From the NCBI RefSeq assembly GCF_000003605.2, contig NW_003106344.1, forward strand, positions 1 through 44,562: DNA of 44,562 bases, written 5' to 3'. Numbering within the stretch: the first letter of the stretch is position 1; each line of letters starts with the position of its first letter. A program made the position numbers and the translations under genes. The stretch comes from Saccoglossus kowalevskii. Lineage: Eukaryota > Hemichordata > Enteropneusta > Harrimaniidae. A model generated the notes under the pieces. It was not told where the DNA came from, did not search any database, and saw nothing but the letters and a program-made list of their open reading frames with translations. Positions 41,488-44,562 of this stretch are shown here, in pieces.

Positions 41488-41699
41488 TAATAAGCCGTGC
41501 TGCTAAATATCAGCTACGTATGAGCGTATTTGTTTTGTATATGTATTACTTTTAACTTATATTCGTACAATTATATATGAACCGTCAAATTTAAAATAAA
41601 GAGAACTAATATTAAAATTCCCCGACATTTCTGACGCAAGTTGTATTAAACAAAATGCGGTTATCCTATTGAAAGTGCACTCAATTGGTTGTTTCATCT

Positions 41700-41806
41700 T
41701 CCCCAGTGGCACAATCGGTTAGAGCGCCCTACGTATATGGCAGTACTGCTCTGTTACTGAGTAATGCGTAATGCGAAGTTTGTGAGTTCGAGCCTCACCT
41801 GTGGAA
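41700..41806 (+). tRNA. T25: tRNA-Ile pseudogene (type C)
   Basis: It has the 7-base taatgcg duplication of T18, and the base before the anticodon (U33) is G (ctacgtata). The anticodon stem and acceptor are mispaired. Not functional by appearance. Confidence 0.75.
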
Positions 41807-42178
41807 TGAGTATGTTTTGGGTCCACGAATTGGAGAATAATTGAATCGAAACATTTCCAAATCGCAAATTCCATTCGCAATCCAATCTCCAGCATTTATT
41901 TCATCTAATTTAAATGACATCGATCGCCATTTTTAGTGGTCACAAAATTGCAAATACGTCGAATTTGAGTTAGACACCTGATTAACCCGATTCAATTAAA
42001 ATGGATATTTATTCTGTATATGTATTACTTTTAACTTATATTCGAGCAATTATATATGAACCGTCAAATTCAAAATAAAGAGAACTAATATTAAAATTCC
42101 ACGATATTTCTGACGCAAGTTGTATTGAACAAAATGCGGTTATCCTATTGAAAGTGTACTCAATTGGTTGTTTCATCT
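41807..42178 (+). repeat. Tail-tRNA doublet between T25 and T26
   Basis: The start of a spacer (to attaaaatggata near 42007) is joined to a Fox 3' tail (tttattctgtatatg). Same kind of event as at 2250-2632 but with a different join, so it arose separately. T-to-T distance 479. No ORF. Confidence 0.83.
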
Positions 42179-42277
42179 TCCCCGTGGCACAATCGGTTAG
42201 CGCGCCGTACTTATATGGCAGTACTGCTCTGTTACTGAGTAATGCGGAGATTGTGAGTTCGAGCCTCACCTGTGGAA
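42179..42277 (+). tRNA. T26: tRNA-Ile(UAU), acceptor deletion
   Basis: One A is missing from the acceptor 5' strand (TCCCCG), and the 3' strand reads CTGTGGA. Anticodon arm, intron and T arm are normal. Likely inactive. Confidence 0.75.
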
Positions 42278-43076
42278 TGAGTATGTTTTGGATCCACGAA
42301 TTGGAGAATAATTGAATCGAAACATTTCCCAATCGCAAATTCCATTCGCAATCCAATCTCTAGCATTTATTTCATCTAATTTAAATGACATCGATCGCCA
42401 TTTTTATGGTCACAAAATTGCAAATACGTCGAATTTGAGTTAAACACCTGATTAACCAAGATTCAATGGATAAATGGCATCACAGCTGACGTATAAATCT
42501 AACGATAATTGCTTGCAATCCTGTGAAGTGCTGTTTTTTTACTTATTTATTTACCCAATGTTTACAAAGCCTGCTAAAAACGTCCAGTGGTGATGCATTA
42601 TTCAGGTAGAATAATAGATGTCATTGACTTGCTTAAGAGGGTTATATAATTCTACGATTTTGAGGGCGCTGTTAAGCAGACTGTTTGTTGGAGCGCCATC
42701 TTGTGATCGTTTAATGATTGCCATATTGAAATCACGAATGATCTATGCTCATTTCATGAATGACATTCAATAATTTTCACGTACATTACATTTCATTTAT
42801 GCATGCTATAAAACAATAACCCAATACACTTTATATAGATTATGTAACAGATGAGATATTTATGAAAGTGCGAAGCACATGTTATTACGTATATCACAAT
42901 AGGTGAATTTGTTCGATTATCGCCAATAAGTGCTGATTGTAATTAGGGGTTAATGGCATTTGATTTCCTGCTCTCTGATTGGGTTATTTTGAATAATATG
43001 CAGATTTCAAGGTGACTTAAGTTCTACCTTGTTTACTCAAACCATTCATAAATTCACAAAAAATACATCATTCGAG
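42278..43076 (+). promoter_or_regulatory. Spacer of F23, donor GT lost
   Basis: Forkhead site TGTTTAC at 42559-42565 and TATAAAA at 42807-42813 are kept. The donor reads CAG|ATGAG at 42848-42855, so the GT is gone. AG candidates kept; no uORF ATG. Confidence 0.55.
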
Positions 43077-43904
43077 ATGACGATGCACAATCCAAGAGGT
43101 AACTTGATGTATGCTGCAGATGTTTACTCACGCATACAGCATATGTATGCCAATCCACCGTATACCAGTAATTTCAACTCTCACAGTACATTGTCATGCA
43201 TAGACCGACCGCCGTATAGCTTCGTAGCACTTATCGTCTTGGCTATAAGGTCAAACGCGGAACAGATGGCTACATTGAAAGATATCTACCGCTTTATAGA
43301 GACAACTTTTCCGTATTATCGTATGACGAGCCCTGGCTGGATGAATTCAATCCGTCATAACCTCTCTTTGAACAATTGCTTCATCAAGAGTCCTCGTAGT
43401 ATACATGACCTGACTCACGGTCATTTCTGGTGACTAGCAGAGGTTTGGAAAGAAATGTTTTCTGAAAGCGACTTCCGTCGCCGTCGTCGAGGATATAAGA
43501 AATCCAATAACCACGAGTTTATAACAACGAACAGCCAAGCGAACGAGGATTATATTGCCCGATATAAACCTGCAAGCACGTCGTCGTCGGTGGAGTCATG
43601 CAAGAAACAGACGCCAAATTACGTTTCCTCGATTACACGTAGCGAGAGAACACAAGAAAGTCATGTAAACGGAAAACAGTTTAGTGACTTTAGTATTGCC
43701 AAAATACTATGTTGTCAGTCGAAACGAAAAGCCAGCCACTGTGATGTATCGGACAATAAAAGGATTAAACATGATGGACGTATTGTTCGTAATGACACAA
43801 AAGACACTGCGCGTGACATTCCTGGCCAATCTTTCAATGCAAGTAGTCAGATATCTTCAATTCGAGTCATTTTGTATTACCCACCAGTTTCAAGAAAGTT
43901 TTAA
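43077..43904 (+). pseudogene. F23: forkhead gene (type C-like) with nonsense codon
   Basis: The frame runs from the ATG at 43077 to a TGA at 43431-43433 (codon 119, normally AGA after HFW), inside the wing. Past it the same frame is open to 43904 with basic run and eh1. Helix 3 is WMNSIRHNLS: His94 and Leu98 are in the ancestral state although flanking marks are type C. Asp replaces Val in the KHDGRIV stretch. As the last unit before the unique flank it may escape homogenisation. Confidence 0.9.
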
Positions 43905-44116
43905 TAATAAACCGTGCTGCTAAATATCAGCTACGTATGAGTGTATTTGTTCTGTATATGTATTACTTTAAACTTATATTCGTACAATTATATATGAACC
44001 GTCAAATTTAAAATAAAGAGAACTAATATTAAAATTCCACGACATTTCTGACGCAAGTTGTATTAAACAAAATGCGGTTATCCTATTGAAAGTGCACTCG
44101 ATTGGTTGTTTCATCT

Positions 44117-44216
44117 TCCCCAGTGGCACAATCGGTTAGCGCGCCGTACTTATATGGCAGTACTGCTCGGTTACTGAGCAATGCGGAGGTTGTGAGTTCA
44201 AGCCTCACCTGGGGAA
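44117..44216 (+). tRNA. T27: tRNA-Ile(UAU), last copy of the array
   Basis: Acceptor TCCCCAG/CTGGGGA fully paired, anticodon stem CCGTA/TGCGG, T loop TTCAAGC (a normal B-box variant), intron with cggttactgagca. TTTT follows at about 44225. Looks usable. Confidence 0.91.
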
Positions 44217-44334
44217 TGAGTATGTTTTAAATCGCAGTAATAACCAATTTAAAGTGAAGTTTCCATTCATGAAATGCCTGCTTGGCGTGTTGGAGCTATA
44301 TAATGTAGCGGCACTCGATAACTTGCTGGTATGA
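44217..44334. other. Right boundary of the array and 3' flank of the neighbour gene
   Basis: Similarity to the other units ends at about 44228 (gtatgtttt|aaatcgcag). The rest, up to the stop of the minus-strand ORF, would be the 3' UTR of that gene. I see no AATAAA on the minus strand here. Confidence 0.65.
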
Positions 44335-44562
44335 CTAGCAGGAAGGAATCACTATAATGTCCTTGAAGTCATTTGTGACTGGATGAAATTGTTGGCACGC
44401 ACGTGGGGTACAGAGGTCTTGTGATGAAGGGGTAATTGGGTAAATTTCTTGGCTTCGATATCGTTTCATGCTTCTGACTAGTTCTTCGCTGCGGACTGTT
44501 TTCTTCGGTGAGCAGCCTAATATATTTGATATGCTGAAGTCTTTGCAGGTCTTTCTCGTTTC
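44335..44562 (-). CDS. Partial C-terminus of a diverged forkhead-like gene
   Basis: Read on the minus strand, 75 codons are open from the window edge to a TAG at 44335-44337, with no start inside, so the gene continues past the window. Near the start of the piece is D-FSISNIL-GCSPKK, a good eh1 motif. The array proteins have D-FSIAKIL-RCQSKRK at the matching place, followed in both by a basic stretch, a Gln-x-Phe and a hydrophobic end (DIIVIPSC against RVILYYPP). The distance from eh1 to the stop is also similar (67 against 71 residues). From this I infer a single-copy Fox relative in tail-to-tail orientation with the array. The forkhead domain itself is not in view, so another eh1 protein is possible. 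Confidence 0.62.
   Translation of the reverse strand, partial: ETRKTCKDFSISNILGCSPKKTVRSEELVRSMKRYRSQEIYPITPSSQDLCTPRACQQFHPVTNDFKDIIVIPSC

Larger units (their letters stand above)
1..44228 (+). repeat. Tandem array of forkhead gene + tRNA-Ile(UAU) units
   Basis: Direct reading shows the same unit again and again: forkhead ORF, 3' tail with AATAAA, tRNA-Ile(UAU), spacer with TATA box, next ORF. ATG-to-ATG distances are mostly 1932-1953 bases; exceptions are explained by local deletions (about 1130 between F3 and F4) or by an extra tail-tRNA piece (about 2418 between F5-F6 and F22-F23). All genes lie on the + strand. The left end is outside the window; the right end is visible at about 44228, where similarity to the other units stops just after the T-run behind the last tRNA. 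Copies fall into sequence types that cluster along the array, which is the usual sign of unequal crossing-over and gene conversion. Confidence 0.97.

Noticed and set aside
1-44228. CRISPR-like or bacterial operon reading of the repeats
   Set aside because: The repeats are 1.94 kb gene units with eukaryotic forkhead domains, an intron-containing tRNA and AATAAA signals; there are no short spaced repeats.

Overview
This window is almost entirely one tandem array. A unit of about 1.94 kb is repeated head to tail on the + strand from base 1 to about 44228. Each full unit holds (i) an intronless forkhead (Fox) transcription-factor gene of 275 codons and (ii) about 210 bases after its stop, an intron-containing nuclear tRNA-Ile(UAU) gene, followed by a spacer of about 800 bases. 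I count 23 forkhead copies (F1-F23) and 27 tRNA copies (T1-T27, one of them a stub). The animal origin is clear: a forkhead domain followed by a Groucho-type eh1 motif is metazoan, and the tRNA has the canonical 37/38 intron of animal tRNA-Ile(UAU). The DNA is AT-rich and compact, most likely from an invertebrate, but I cannot name the phylum or the Fox class with confidence (a divergent FoxQ2-like or orphan class is my best guess).

Layout. 1-9550: mixed copies F1-F5, mostly broken (F1, F3, F4, F5), with tail-tRNA doublets and deletion junctions. 9551-15373: three open copies of one sequence type (F6-F8, 'type A'). 15374-24344: a second type (F9-F13, 'type B'), including F11, whose 5' half is replaced by 263 bases of unrelated DNA. 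24345-30179: a third type (F14-F16, 'type C'), F16 being a C/other recombinant. 30180-39854: a second run of type A (F17-F21). 39855-44216: two more type C copies (F22, F23). Ten copies keep the full 275-codon frame (F2, F6, F7, F10, F12, F14, F15, F16, F18, F22), four are open but carry a frameshifted C-terminus (F8, F13, F17, F19), and nine are pseudogenes.

The array ends just past the last tRNA at about 44228. In the unique flank lies the open 3' end of a different gene on the minus strand (44335-44562). It has its own eh1 motif (FSISNIL) and a loosely similar C-terminus, so it is probably a diverged forkhead neighbour facing the array tail to tail.

How the parts may work together. The spacer of nearly every unit carries a TATAAAA box, a perfect forkhead core site (TGTTTAC), a good splice-donor sequence and later AG acceptor candidates, so each Fox copy probably has its own promoter and could be bound by Fox proteins. 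The tRNA genes have A and B boxes and a downstream T-run and look transcribable in about half the copies. Two sequence types change residues that contact DNA bases in the forkhead recognition helix (Asn90Lys in type B, His94Gln in type C), which suggests divergence in DNA binding inside the array.
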